In this document: one piece after another, positions 17,192-25,966 of the stretch | How the letters are laid out: every line of letters starts with the position of its first letter | Position numbering within the stretch: position 1 is the first letter of the stretch | NCBI RefSeq assembly: GCF_002263515.1 | Contig: NZ_CP022752.1 | Coordinates: 1,612,001-1,676,000 of the forward strand | Reading direction: 5' to 3' | Source: Actinopolyspora erythraea | GTDB taxonomy: Bacteria; Actinomycetota; Actinomycetes; Mycobacteriales; Pseudonocardiaceae | Length of the DNA: 64,000 nt | Translations under genes and position numbers: made by a program | Notes under the pieces: model-generated | Database searches by the model: none | What the model was told of the DNA's origin: nothing | What the model saw: the letters and a program-made list of their open reading frames with translations, nothing else

Positions 17192-18856
17192 ATGTTACGT
17201 CGTAGCCGAAGAGTTGGTGCGGCTATGGTCGGGATCGTCGGGCTGGGGCTGTTGACCGCTCCCACGGCGGGGGCGGCCGAGCAGCCACCGCAGCCGGTCA
17301 CGGCCGGTGCGCTGCCCACTCCGCAGACCGACGGGATCGTGCTTTCGATGGCGATCGTGGGGGACACCGTCTACGCGGGCGGCCATTTCAGCAAGGCCCG
17401 TCCCTCGGGGGTGGCCCCCGGCGGTGCCGGTGAGGTGGCCAGGGACAACCTGCTCGCCTTCGACCTCGGAACCGGCGAACTGCTCGACTGGTCTCCCTCG
17501 GTGACCTCCACCGAGTTCGAGTCCAGCGCCGATCCCGGACCGCTGTGCGACTCGCTCGGCGAGAACCGTTGGCGGTGTGACACGGTCTTCAACGTCACCG
17601 CGGCACCCGATGACAGCAGGGTCTACGTCGGTGGTGATTTCGACCGGATCAACGATCGGTGGCGTTCCCGGGTGGCCGCCTTCGACGCGGCCGACCGCAC
17701 GCTGGTCGACGGGTTCGACCCCAGGGTCGCCGGTCGCGTCCGGGCGCTGTCGGTCACCGAGGACACCGTCTACCTGGGCGGGGCCTTCGACAGCGTCGAC
17801 GGCACCGACCGCACCAGGCTGGCCGCGGTGTCCACCTCGGGCGAGCTGCTTCCGTGGTCCCCCACGGCCGACGCCACGGTTCACAGCCTGCTGGCGGTGC
17901 CGGAGCAGCGGCGCACCCTCATCGGTGGTGCTTTCGACAACGTCAACGGGCAGTCCCGTGTCGCGTTGACGGCCGTCGACGACACCACCGGCGCCGGTGT
18001 CCCCTGGCAGTGGGAAGCGCCCGCTGCCGAGGACGTGGTGACCGACATCGACACCGACGGCAGTGGACGGGCCTACATCGGTTCGTACAACTGGGACGGC
18101 GGAAACGTCGATCGGTTCGAGGGCCGTGGTGCCGTGCGCATCGAGGACGGGTCCACGGTCTGGATGGACGGTTGCTACGGCGACACCCAGTCGGTCGCGG
18201 TGTCCGAGGGAGTGGTCTACGCGGCCTCCCACACCCACTCGTGCGCCGCGTTGGACGCCATCCCGGAGGACGGGCCGATCGACTACCAGCGGTTGACCGC
18301 GGAGACCGCCGCGGCCACCGGAACGGCGCCCCGTGACACGAACCACGTGGCCGAGGGCGACCCCGTTCCGGAGCTGCTGCCCTGGTTGCCCAACACCAAC
18401 GGTGGGCCCGAGGACAGCCCCTGGCAGAACGGCACGTGGGCGATCGAGGCGAACTCGGACTACGTCGTCGTCGGTGGTGAGTTCACCACGGTCAACGGTG
18501 AGCGGCAGCAGTCGCTGACCCGCTTCGCGGCGCGTTCGGTGCCGGACGCGGTCAACAACGGACCGCAGATCCCGTTCCGGGCTCCGGACGTGCGACGTGA
18601 GTGGCTGAGCGGCGACGTCACGATCGAGTGGACCGGAACCTGGGACGCGCAGAACCGTTCCATCCGCTACGAGGTGGTTCGGGTCGGCGAGTCCGAACCG
18701 ATCCACACCGTGACGAAGGAGTCCTGGCCGTGGTCGTTGCCGACCATGCGGTTCACCGACACCGGGGCTCCCGACGGGAGCACGGAGTACTGGATCAGGG
18801 CCGTCGACGCCGACGGAGCGTCCATCGGTTCACCACGAGGCAGTACCGACTGGTGA
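17192..18856 (+). CDS. Secreted beta-propeller (delta-60-repeat-like) protein with C-terminal Fn3-like domain
   Basis: A 554-residue exported protein. A signal peptide (R-R-S-R-R, hydrophobic core, cleavage after T-A-G-A-A about residue 28) precedes repeated units of about 50 residues reading V-Y-x-G-G-x-F-x-x-x-N/D and ending L-x-x-W-S/D-P, at least five copies, typical of DUF5122-like propellers. The last 110 residues look like a fibronectin III or Ig-like domain. AGAGGAG lies 4 bases before the ATG, and the gene is coupled to the glycosyltransferase upstream. It may bind or organise the extracellular polysaccharide. No catalytic residues are recognised. Confidence 0.78.
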   Translation: MLRRSRRVGAAMVGIVGLGLLTAPTAGAAEQPPQPVTAGALPTPQTDGIVLSMAIVGDTVYAGGHFSKARPSGVAPGGAGEVARDNLLAFDLGTGELLDWSPSVTSTEFESSADPGPLCDSLGENRWRCDTVFNVTAAPDDSRVYVGGDFDRINDRWRSRVAAFDAADRTLVDGFDPRVAGRVRALSVTEDTVYLGGAFDSVDGTDRTRLAAVSTSGELLPWSPTADATVHSLLAVPEQRRTLIGGAFDNVNGQSRVALTAVDDTTGAGVPWQWEAPAAEDVVTDIDTDGSGRAYIGSYNWDGGNVDRFEGRGAVRIEDGSTVWMDGCYGDTQSVAVSEGVVYAASHTHSCAALDAIPEDGPIDYQRLTAETAAATGTAPRDTNHVAEGDPVPELLPWLPNTNGGPEDSPWQNGTWAIEANSDYVVVGGEFTTVNGERQQSLTRFAARSVPDAVNNGPQIPFRAPDVRREWLSGDVTIEWTGTWDAQNRSIRYEVVRVGESEPIHTVTKESWPWSLPTMRFTDTGAPDGSTEYWIRAVDADGASIGSPRGSTDW

Positions 18857-18868
18857 GCAGCCGTTGAG

Positions 18869-18898
18869 CGGCCGGTCCGCCCCGGGGCGGACCGGCCG
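18869..18898. terminator. Perfect 15-bp inverted repeat terminator
   Basis: An uninterrupted 30-base palindrome (arms 18869-18883 and 18884-18898) begins 12 bases after the propeller-gene stop and is followed by GTTTC. The T-run is weak, as is common for actinobacterial terminators. Confidence 0.75.
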
Positions 18899-19557
18899 TT
18901 TCACGTGGACGCCGCGACGCGTCGGAAGCTCGATGCTTGATCCGAATTCGGTCGTGGTGATGCCGGTTCCGGTACGTCGAGAAACGGTGTGTGGTGTGCT
19001 CGAAGGCGGTTCTCCACCACGAGTCCGGAGAACCGCCTTCGAGCACGTGCTCAGTTTCCCGGAGCCAGGAGTACTTTTGACCGAGACGTGGGGGCGCGTT
19101 GTTGGAACCGGCCAGCTTCGTTCTCGGGAGCCGACCGTCCTCGGGCGAGCGTGATCACGCGCCGGGCGGACGAGGCCGGCCAGAACGCCTCGCTGTTCGA
19201 GGCGCGGCGCTTACCTCTCCCTGAGATCAGCGGGACCTCTGGAGGTGTCCCGCTTCGGTGGGGCCGGTCCCACCAGTCGACCGGTCACGAGCACCACCGC
19301 CACTGAATACCTGAAACGCTGTCCAAGCGATTCGTCCGCTGCTCATGCCCCGAGGACGGGGGCGATGTCAGCGTGAAGTCAGCGCTGTGTCACGCAGCTC
19401 GGTTACACCTGGGCCTGAGTAGCCGTCGATGCGAATACGAGGCTTGCCCGTGCGGTGCGGGAAGGACAGCACCGAAGCGGGGCGGTGTTGTGAGCTCGGA
19501 CACGACTCGGAGGAGCGCGACGGGTGCTGGCATCGACGACATGATCCGAAGGAGGTG
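18899..19557. other. Long intergenic region before the KAS III cassette, hairpin-rich
   Basis: About 660 bases with no supportable gene. It holds a perfect 20-bp hairpin (18996-19046, listed separately), a perfect 12-base palindrome GCGTGATCACGC (19149-19160), and a bulged stem with AGCGGGAC arms (19229-19254). The strong AAGGAGG at 19549-19555 belongs to the next gene. The region may carry the promoter and leader of the cassette or decayed sequence. Confidence 0.45.
18996..19046. repeat. Perfect 20-bp hairpin with 11-base loop
   Basis: Arms 18996-19015 and 19027-19046 are exact reverse complements; the loop is 19016-19026. There is no T-run on either side, so it is not a standard terminator. 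It could be a second transcription barrier, an RNA element, or a remnant terminal repeat of a mobile element. Confidence 0.6.
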
Positions 19558-20598
19558 ATGAAGCTGGTCGATATCGGGATCGTCGGACTGGGGGCTTATC
19601 TGCCGGAAACGGTGCGCGGTAACAGCGAAGTGGCTCCCGCGGCGGGAGTCACCGCCGAGTGGATCGAGGAGCGCACCGGCGTGCTCGAGCGACGAACGGC
19701 CGACTCCGGGCAGGCCGCGTCGGACTTGGCGGCGAACGCGTCGATGCGAGCCCTGCGCTCGGCGGGGATCGCACCGGAGCAGGTGGGACTGGTGGTCCTG
19801 GGAACATCCACCTTGGATGAACTCGGCCCCGCCACCGCGTGCCGGGTGCAGCACCAGATCAGTGCCACCAGCGCGGTCGCGTTCGACGTGAACGCCGCCT
19901 GCTCGGGCTTCGTGTTCGGCATGCAGATCGCGCACGACTGGTTGGTGCAACGAGGTCGCGGACGGTACGCGCTGGTGATCGGTGTGGAGCTGTACTCGAA
20001 GTTCCTCGATCCCACTGATCGGGGAACCGCAGTGCTGTTCGCCGACGGCGCGGGAGCGGCAGTGGTGGGGGAGGTGCCTCCCGGAAGGGGAATCCTGCAC
20101 GTGGCCACCGGCTCGGACGGCAGCCAGGCGGACCAGGTGCTCATCCCGGGTGGGGGCAGTCGTGTTCCGGCCAGTGAGGAGTCGCTGGCGAAGGGGGCGC
20201 ACACGATTCACATGAACGGACGCGCGGTGCGGGACTTCATCACCGACGCTTTTCCGCGCGTGTTGGACGAGACCTGTCGTGCGGCCGGAATCGAGAGCAC
20301 CGAGCTGGACATGATCGTGCCGCACCAGCCCAATCCGCTGCTGTTGCGGCATCTGGCCGAACAGGCGGGAATCCCGCCGGAGAAAACGGTGATCACGGGG
20401 GATCGGGTGGGCAACGTCGGCGCCGCTTCCATACCGGTGGCCCTGACCCACGCCGTCGCGGAGGGTCGGGTCGGTGACGGGGAGTACGTGCTGCTCCCGA
20501 CCTTCGGGGCGGGGGTTACCTGGGGAGCCTGCCTGTTGCACTGGTCTCCACCGTTCCAGCTGCCGCGCAGTCCGCTCGACGATTCCTACGGAGTGTGA
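19558..20598 (+). CDS. 3-oxoacyl-ACP synthase III-like (KAS III) condensing enzyme
   Basis: A thiolase-fold enzyme that condenses an acyl-CoA starter with malonyl-ACP or a related acceptor. The full catalytic triad is present: Cys115 in N-A-A-C-S-G-F, His256 in P-H-Q-P-N and Asn287 in G-N-V-G-A-A-S. The length of 346 residues is normal. ATG 19558 gives the usual FabH-like beginning, but the Shine-Dalgarno AAGGAGG ends only 2 bases before it, an unusually tight spacing. It is the first gene of a four-gene cassette with SDR, AfsA-like and acyl-CoA oxidase genes, so a specialised rather than housekeeping role is likely; primary fatty-acid fabH would normally sit beside acpP/fabD/fabF. Confidence 0.88.
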   Translation: MKLVDIGIVGLGAYLPETVRGNSEVAPAAGVTAEWIEERTGVLERRTADSGQAASDLAANASMRALRSAGIAPEQVGLVVLGTSTLDELGPATACRVQHQISATSAVAFDVNAACSGFVFGMQIAHDWLVQRGRGRYALVIGVELYSKFLDPTDRGTAVLFADGAGAAVVGEVPPGRGILHVATGSDGSQADQVLIPGGGSRVPASEESLAKGAHTIHMNGRAVRDFITDAFPRVLDETCRAAGIESTELDMIVPHQPNPLLLRHLAEQAGIPPEKTVITGDRVGNVGAASIPVALTHAVAEGRVGDGEYVLLPTFGAGVTWGACLLHWSPPFQLPRSPLDDSYGV

Positions 20599-20604
20599 CC
20601 AAGA

Positions 20605-21408
20605 ATGTTCGGACAAGCCTTGTTCGATCTCACGGGCAGGCGAGCGCTGATCACCGGAGCTTCCCGGGGAATCGGGGCCCAGATCGCCCGGGGATTCGCC
20701 GCGGCTGGGGCGCGTGTCGCGCTCACCGCCCGCTCGAGGAACACGCTGCAGCGGATCACCGCCGACATCGAGGAGGAGGGGGGTGAGGCGGTGGCGGTTC
20801 CGGGGGACCTGTCCACCGCCGAGGGATGCACCACCGTGGTGGAGGACGCCGTCTCCACCCTGGGCGGGTTGGACGTGCTGCTGCACAACGCCGGTGGTCC
20901 GGTGACGGACGAGCAGGGCGTGGTGCAGCTGCGTCCTGTGCTGGGCACCTCGGACGACGAGTGGGCCGGCGTGTTGGACGTCAACCTGATGGGGGCGGTG
21001 CGGCTGCTGCGGTGCGCGCACCCGTTCCTGGAGGTCTCGCCGGATCCGAGCGTGACGGTCATGTCCTCGGTGGCCGGATTCGTCGGTATGGGCGGAGCGG
21101 AGTCGTACGGGGCCGCCAAAGCCGCCCAGATCTCACTGGTGCGTTCACTGGGCACCGCGTGGGGCCGGAGCGGTATCCGGGTGAACGCGCTGTGCCCCGG
21201 TTGGGTGCGTACCGACATGACCTCGTCGATACACGAGGACGAAGCCACTTCCGAGGCGGTGCTGGCGGAGGTTCCGCAGCGCCGGTGGGCTGCCCCGAGC
21301 GAGGTGGTGGGCCCCGCGGTGTTCCTGGCGTCTCCGGCCGCGTCGTTCATGACGGGCCAAACACTGGTGATCGACGGAGGGCTCGTGGCTCACCCGATTA
21401 TCGGCTGA
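20605..21408 (+). CDS. Short-chain dehydrogenase/reductase (SDR, FabG-like)
   Basis: A 267-residue NAD(P)-dependent oxidoreductase. The cofactor motif T-G-A-S-R-G-I-G is at 17-24, N-A-G at 95-97 and the catalytic Ser154/155-Tyr168-Lys172 triad is complete. It starts 6 bases after the KAS III stop, so it is in the same operon. The pairing suggests reduction of the beta-keto product of the condensing enzyme. The C-terminus I-D-G-G-L is typical of classical SDRs. The exact substrate is not known. Confidence 0.9.
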   Translation: MFGQALFDLTGRRALITGASRGIGAQIARGFAAAGARVALTARSRNTLQRITADIEEEGGEAVAVPGDLSTAEGCTTVVEDAVSTLGGLDVLLHNAGGPVTDEQGVVQLRPVLGTSDDEWAGVLDVNLMGAVRLLRCAHPFLEVSPDPSVTVMSSVAGFVGMGGAESYGAAKAAQISLVRSLGTAWGRSGIRVNALCPGWVRTDMTSSIHEDEATSEAVLAEVPQRRWAAPSEVVGPAVFLASPAASFMTGQTLVIDGGLVAHPIIG

Positions 21409-21440
21409 TCACGTGACACGTCCGACGGGAGGTACGACTG

Positions 21441-22193
21441 ATGGGCGAGAAGCACGCGTGGGTCGTCGGCGACTGTTTCGCCCGGTTCACCGGCAACGAA
21501 GGCGTGATGACGTTGTCCGAGGTGTTGCGGCGGGTACGAGCCACGACCGACCTGGACACCGAGGGGTTGGTGCTGCATCCCGCGCTGGGGACGGACGGCG
21601 CGGCGTGGCGCGAGCTCATGCGGGCCATCGCTCGGGCGGAATTGGAGCAGGTCGTTGTGCCGCAGGGCTCCCCGCCCGAGCCGGTGGGGCGGCACACCGT
21701 GTTGAAGCAGCAGCGGGACAACGTTCTGCTCGGTGAGCCGCACGTCGCGGGGGAGGAGATCAGCGGGGCGCTGGTGGTGCCCAACGACACCGAGATGCTG
21801 CGGGACCACACCGCCGACCAGCAGCACGTCCCCGGCATGTTGCTGGTCGAGGCGGTTACTCAGCTCATCACTTGGGCCGTCGGTGAGACGGTGCCGCCGA
21901 CCCCGGACGGAACACCGCGCTACGCGGTGATGCACCAGCTGCGGACCGAGTTTCACCGGTTCGTGTTCCCGCTGCCCGCCGTGCTGCGCGCCCGGCTCGC
22001 TCGCAGCGGCGAGGCCACCGATGAGCGAGTGCCGTTGCGGGCTCAGGTCGACATCGAGCAAGCCGGCCGGGTGACCACCACGTGCGAGATCGGGTTGAAC
22101 GCCTTCGACCCGAACGCCGTGTTCACCGTCGAAGCCGGACAAGCGGCCAAAACCGTGCGGCGCATGGCATCGGCACCGGAGGTGGCGGCATGA
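21441..22193 (+). CDS. AfsA-like hotdog-fold protein
   Basis: A 250-residue protein whose segment at about 84-200 resembles the AfsA/ScbA (A-factor synthase) hotdog domain: L-K-Q-Q-R-D-N-V-L-L at 88-97, then D-H-T-A-D-Q-Q-H-V-P-G-M-L-L-V-E-A (122-138), followed by an R-x-E-F-x-R-F-V stretch. In Streptomyces, AfsA joins a beta-ketoacyl chain to dihydroxyacetone phosphate in gamma-butyrolactone synthesis. True AfsA has two hotdog repeats and about 300 residues; here the first 80 residues do not clearly form one, so this may be a single-domain dehydratase or condensing relative. It is operonic with KAS III, SDR and acyl-CoA oxidase; its stop overlaps the next start (ATGA). Confidence 0.65.
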   Translation: MGEKHAWVVGDCFARFTGNEGVMTLSEVLRRVRATTDLDTEGLVLHPALGTDGAAWRELMRAIARAELEQVVVPQGSPPEPVGRHTVLKQQRDNVLLGEPHVAGEEISGALVVPNDTEMLRDHTADQQHVPGMLLVEAVTQLITWAVGETVPPTPDGTPRYAVMHQLRTEFHRFVFPLPAVLRARLARSGEATDERVPLRAQVDIEQAGRVTTTCEIGLNAFDPNAVFTVEAGQAAKTVRRMASAPEVAA

Positions 22194-23905
22194 GCGGTGA
22201 CGTGCGGGACGGGAGAAGCGAGTTCGACGCCGACATGCGGGGCGTGTTCAGCGGTGGTCTGTTCGCGCCACGTGAAGATCAGGCACCTTCCGAAAAGCAT
22301 CGGCGCACCTATCAGCAACTGCGTCACATCACCCACAGCCTGAACCTGCCCCGGCGCTCCCGGCAGGACCCTCGGTCGCTGTTCGCCGCCCTGGAGTGGG
22401 CCGCCGTGGTCAGTCCCGCGCTGTTCCTGACCAGCACGGTGCACTACGGGGTGTGCGTGGCCGGTATCGACGGAATGACCCAGGTCGATGCCGACCTGTC
22501 CGTTCTCCGCGGCGAACTGGACGCCGCGAGGACCGTCGGAACCATTCTGATCACCGAGGTCGGACACGGCACCAGTCACGTGGCGCTGCGTACCCGCGCC
22601 GATTACCGCCCCGAAACCGGAGACTTCGTGCTGTCGACCCCCGAGGAGGCGGCGTGCAAGTTCATGGCTCATGCCGGGTTGGAGGGGATTCCCAAGGTGG
22701 GCATGGTCTACGCCCAGCTGTGGGTGGGCGGCGAGTGCCACGGGGTGTTTCCGTTCCTGGTCCGGCTTCGTGACGAGCGCGGCGGGGCCGAGGGTGTCCG
22801 CGTGGGACGCGCGGTGCGCTCCGACGCGGTGGACCTGGACTACACGCTGGTCCGGTTCGACCGGACGGTCGTGCCGTACGAGCAGTGGCTCTCGGACGGG
22901 GCGCACATCGACCACGAGGGGGTGATACACGACCCGGCGGTTTCCCCGGGGCGTCGGCTGGTGCGCTCGCTTCAGGTGTCCCGCAACGCCTCCACCGCCG
23001 GGGCCGTGGGGCTGGCCGCCGTGGCACGTGCCACCAGCGCGTTGATCACCCGTTACGTACATCACCGCACCACATCGGGAGCGCTCGCACCGGGAGCGGC
23101 GCTGGTCAGCCACGCGCGGGTGCGGCATGCTCTCTTCCCCGCGCTGGCCGTCGCCCTGGCCGCCACGGCACAGGTCAACCGCGCGCTGCGCATCACACTC
23201 ACCGGGGATGATCCGCAGCACGCGATGAGCACCGACTGGTCCCCGTGGGCCTCGGTACACTCCGAGCTCGCCCTGTCCAAGGTCTACGCGACCTGGGCCG
23301 CCGAGCGGGTGACCCGAGACTGTCGAAAGCTGCTCGGGGCGCACGGTGTGCTGAACGCCAACCGCATCCATGCCTATGAGGGCCTGGCGGCGGTCTACCA
23401 CTCAGCAGGCGGGGACAACACCCTGACCACCATGGACCTGGCCCGCGCGTTGGCAGACGACCCTCGGGCGGTGCCCGTCTCCTCCGGTTGTGACCGGCTG
23501 GACCAGCCGGAAGCACTTGTCATGCTCGCCCGTGCCCGGGAAAACCTGCTGCGCGCCCGGCTGTGCACCCGTCTGGGTGCCGACCGCTGCCTACCGGAAG
23601 GGGAGCGCTGGAACCGACACGACCAGCTGGCCGACGAGCTGGTGAGCGCACATGCTCATCGGATCGTGCTGGAGCAGTTCCGCGCGTGGGTAGACACGTT
23701 CCCCCGGGGAACAGCGGAACGCGCTGCACCGGCTGTGCCTGCTCCACGGGTTGGACCATGCGCGGCAGCATCGGGACGAGCTGCACCACGCCGGATGGCT
23801 GTCGCGCGAGTGGCATCGGCGAGTGGAGGAGGTTTTCACCGAACAGTGCGATGTGCTCGCCCATTACGGCCCCGAGTTGGTGGACACGCTCGGACTGACT
23901 ACTGA
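22190..23905 (+). CDS. Acyl-CoA oxidase/dehydrogenase-like flavoprotein, C-terminus apparently frameshifted
   Basis: The protein resembles acyl-CoA oxidases: an N-terminal helical domain with H-Y-G-V-C-V-A-G-I, a middle beta domain with I-T-E-V-G-H-G-T-S-H and K-F-M-A-H-A-G-L, and a C-terminal helical domain with L-G-A-H-G-V-L-N-A-N-R-I. Where peroxisomal enzymes carry the catalytic Glu (Y-E-G-E-N-T) this one reads A-G-G-D-N-T. From about 23702 the frame turns into Arg/Ala/Pro-rich sequence unlike the family, while the frame starting at 23703 reads sensibly to 23996. One extra C in the run 23701-23705 would explain it. It starts by ATGA overlap with the AfsA-like gene. Role: probable alpha,beta-desaturation step of the cassette's product. 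Confidence 0.78.
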   Translation: MSGDVRDGRSEFDADMRGVFSGGLFAPREDQAPSEKHRRTYQQLRHITHSLNLPRRSRQDPRSLFAALEWAAVVSPALFLTSTVHYGVCVAGIDGMTQVDADLSVLRGELDAARTVGTILITEVGHGTSHVALRTRADYRPETGDFVLSTPEEAACKFMAHAGLEGIPKVGMVYAQLWVGGECHGVFPFLVRLRDERGGAEGVRVGRAVRSDAVDLDYTLVRFDRTVVPYEQWLSDGAHIDHEGVIHDPAVSPGRRLVRSLQVSRNASTAGAVGLAAVARATSALITRYVHHRTTSGALAPGAALVSHARVRHALFPALAVALAATAQVNRALRITLTGDDPQHAMSTDWSPWASVHSELALSKVYATWAAERVTRDCRKLLGAHGVLNANRIHAYEGLAAVYHSAGGDNTLTTMDLARALADDPRAVPVSSGCDRLDQPEALVMLARARENLLRARLCTRLGADRCLPEGERWNRHDQLADELVSAHAHRIVLEQFRAWVDTFPRGTAERAAPAVPAPRVGPCAAASGRAAPRRMAVARVASASGGGFHRTVRCARPLRPRVGGHARTDY

Positions 23906-23996
23906 CGGCACCGGAGCGCCACTGGCCGCCGAGGACCACGTGGCCACCATGACCGACCTGGCCGGGATCGGCCACCGGAGTCCGTCCCGAGGGTGA
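23701..23996 (+). other. Displaced C-terminal coding segment of the acyl-CoA oxidase gene
   Basis: The frame beginning at 23703 gives P-G-E-Q-R-N-A-L-H-R-L-C-L-L-H-G-L-D-H and continues through a helical, non-repetitive sequence to a stop at 23994-23996. This is the composition expected for the end of an acyl-CoA oxidase. The join lies in a CCCCCGGGG tract. Removing one C restores a single frame of about 601 residues. Confidence 0.65.
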
Positions 23997-24093
23997 AACC
24001 TGTCAGAGCGCCGCGGTTGTGCGGACGTGGCCTTGCCGGGGAAGCCGGTCCGGGCGGAGGACAGCCCCCAGCGGCGGAACGGTCACGGCCGGA

Positions 24094-25905
24094 TCACCCT
24101 CCGCGTGCTCCCGGCTCCGTCAGCAGTCCCACATCGGGGTGCTGGAACTGCCGCACCCCGAGCCGCTCCGCCACTTCCCCGGGCAGTGGGCGGCCTTCCC
24201 CTTTCCCCGGCGCATCGGTGCGCAGCCGGTAGTCGCCGTTCTCCGGGGCTCGGAACGGGTGCCGCTCGGTGCGTTTCGAGGCGCTGTGCCCGCCCTGCCC
24301 GGTGACCTCGGTCAGCTCGTCCAGCGACCGGAACCTGTCGCGTTCGCCGTCGCCGTGGTACCACTCCGCGAGGTAGGGCTCGTCGCCGCGAAGGTAGACG
24401 TTGCCGTCGCTGCGCGAGACGAAGGCGGGAGTGGTGACCTCCTCCGGTTTGTTATCCCCCATCCGGATGAACGGCTCGTCGTGGGAGGTTCCCGCGAAGA
24501 GGTTGTTCACGATCCGGGTGTCGGCGGTGATCCAACTCATCCCCAGCTCGTGACTGTAGGGGTCGGACTCGGGGGGCCGGGGATCGTTGTAGATCCCGAG
24601 GGAACCGTGGTTGTGCCAGAAGGTGTTGTTGCGGAACCCGACGTGGTCGGTACTGGAGATCTTCATGCCGAAGCGTTCGTTGCGCAGCAGCAGGTTCGAC
24701 GCGAACAGCGCCTTCGAGGAGACCTCGTAGTACATGCCGTGCTTGACGTTCTCCCGCGCGAGGTTGTGCACGACCGTCGCGTCCGTGCAGCCCAGATCGC
24801 ACCACCAGCCGGAACCGATGTTGTTCACGAAGGAGTTGTGCTCGATCACCGCACGCTTGGTGCGGGTCATCTTCACCCCGCCAGCCCCGATGGCCGGCCC
24901 GGACAGTGCGAAGTGCTCCCGGTTGTTGCGCAGTACCCGGTTGTCGACCATCCGCACGTCGTGCGCCAGGTTCGACATCAGCCCAACCAGACCGTTGTCG
25001 GCGATGATGTTGCCGTCCACCTCCGCGTTCGGCGCGAACACGGCCACACCGCTGGAGGCCGACCACGCGAACACGTTGTCGCGCAGCACGACGTCGGCGG
25101 CGTTGACCACCACCATCGCGCCTTTCCGGCCGTACTCCTGGCGAGCGGCGTAGTGCGCGATCCCGATCCCCCGCAGACTGCTTCCCGCGGCCCCAGAGCC
25201 GTCGAACTGCAGCAACCACGGGTACGTGCTCACCTCGACGGTTTCGCCGGTCGGATCGGAGCCCAGCAGCAGGGTGTCGGCCGCCGGGTCGACGAAGAAC
25301 GTCCCGTCCGTCACCTCCTCCCGCTCGGCCACCTGCCGCAGCGGTCTCCCGTCGAGGAAGACCATGTCCGGCAGTCCCGCGTTCGGGTGGTCCGAGTCGA
25401 TTATCTCGGGGAGGAAGCAGTCCCGGCAGTAATCCGGTGACCAACCCCGGTGTCGCCAACCGCGCTCGGTGCGCGTCCACCCGCTGAGGACCTCGCTGCC
25501 CTTGAGCCACACCTGTTCCCCGGGGAAGGACCTGATGTGCAGCTGCTTGCGGACTATTCCGAGGCTCTCGCGGTACGTGCCGCCCCGGAGCACGATCGTC
25601 GTGGACGGGGCCGCCTTCCCGACCGCCGCATCGAGGGTTCGCAACGGGGATCCCCGGGTTCCCGGAGCGTCGTCCGCCCCGTCGGTGGACACGAACAGCG
25701 CGTCCTGCGGAACCGGCGCGCTCGTGCCCGGCACCGTGGGAAGGGAGGAAACCGGCAACGGGTCGCGGGTGACCGTTTCCGGGGTTCCCGAACTGTCGCG
25801 CACCAGGAGTCCCGCCACCAGAGCGCACGCGCACAGCACGACCGCTCCCACGGCGGAGAAGAACCGGACGCGGTGGTCTTCGGTGCGTGGCACGAGGGGA
25901 AACAT
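24094..25905 (-). CDS. Membrane-anchored or secreted right-handed parallel beta-helix protein
   Basis: A 603-residue protein. A short basic N-terminus and one hydrophobic segment (about 14-37) give a signal anchor; a Ser/Thr/Pro-rich linker follows. The body has the start of a pectate-lyase-like fold (F-V-S-T-D-G-A-D-D-A-P-G-T-x-G-S-P-L-R-T-L), then many coils with N-x-x-x-N-N and V-x-N-N-x-F-like steps, as in DUF1565/NosD-type or polysaccharide lyase and epimerase proteins. It is the last gene of an operon with a CDP-alcohol phosphotransferase and a TagD-like enzyme, so it likely acts on the EPS outside the cell. Catalytic residues cannot be assigned. Confidence 0.75.
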   Translation of the reverse strand: MFPLVPRTEDHRVRFFSAVGAVVLCACALVAGLLVRDSSGTPETVTRDPLPVSSLPTVPGTSAPVPQDALFVSTDGADDAPGTRGSPLRTLDAAVGKAAPSTTIVLRGGTYRESLGIVRKQLHIRSFPGEQVWLKGSEVLSGWTRTERGWRHRGWSPDYCRDCFLPEIIDSDHPNAGLPDMVFLDGRPLRQVAEREEVTDGTFFVDPAADTLLLGSDPTGETVEVSTYPWLLQFDGSGAAGSSLRGIGIAHYAARQEYGRKGAMVVVNAADVVLRDNVFAWSASSGVAVFAPNAEVDGNIIADNGLVGLMSNLAHDVRMVDNRVLRNNREHFALSGPAIGAGGVKMTRTKRAVIEHNSFVNNIGSGWWCDLGCTDATVVHNLARENVKHGMYYEVSSKALFASNLLLRNERFGMKISSTDHVGFRNNTFWHNHGSLGIYNDPRPPESDPYSHELGMSWITADTRIVNNLFAGTSHDEPFIRMGDNKPEEVTTPAFVSRSDGNVYLRGDEPYLAEWYHGDGERDRFRSLDELTEVTGQGGHSASKRTERHPFRAPENGDYRLRTDAPGKGEGRPLPGEVAERLGVRQFQHPDVGLLTEPGARGG

Positions 25906-25966
25906 GTCGGGTTGACCTCATCGTGTTGTCGCGTCGGGGGCTCACCGAGCGTTGCCGGGGCCGGGA

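Noticed and set aside
18996..19046. Insertion-sequence end
   Set aside because: No transposase fragment or target-site duplication was seen nearby; the inverted arms are adjacent rather than flanking a gene.
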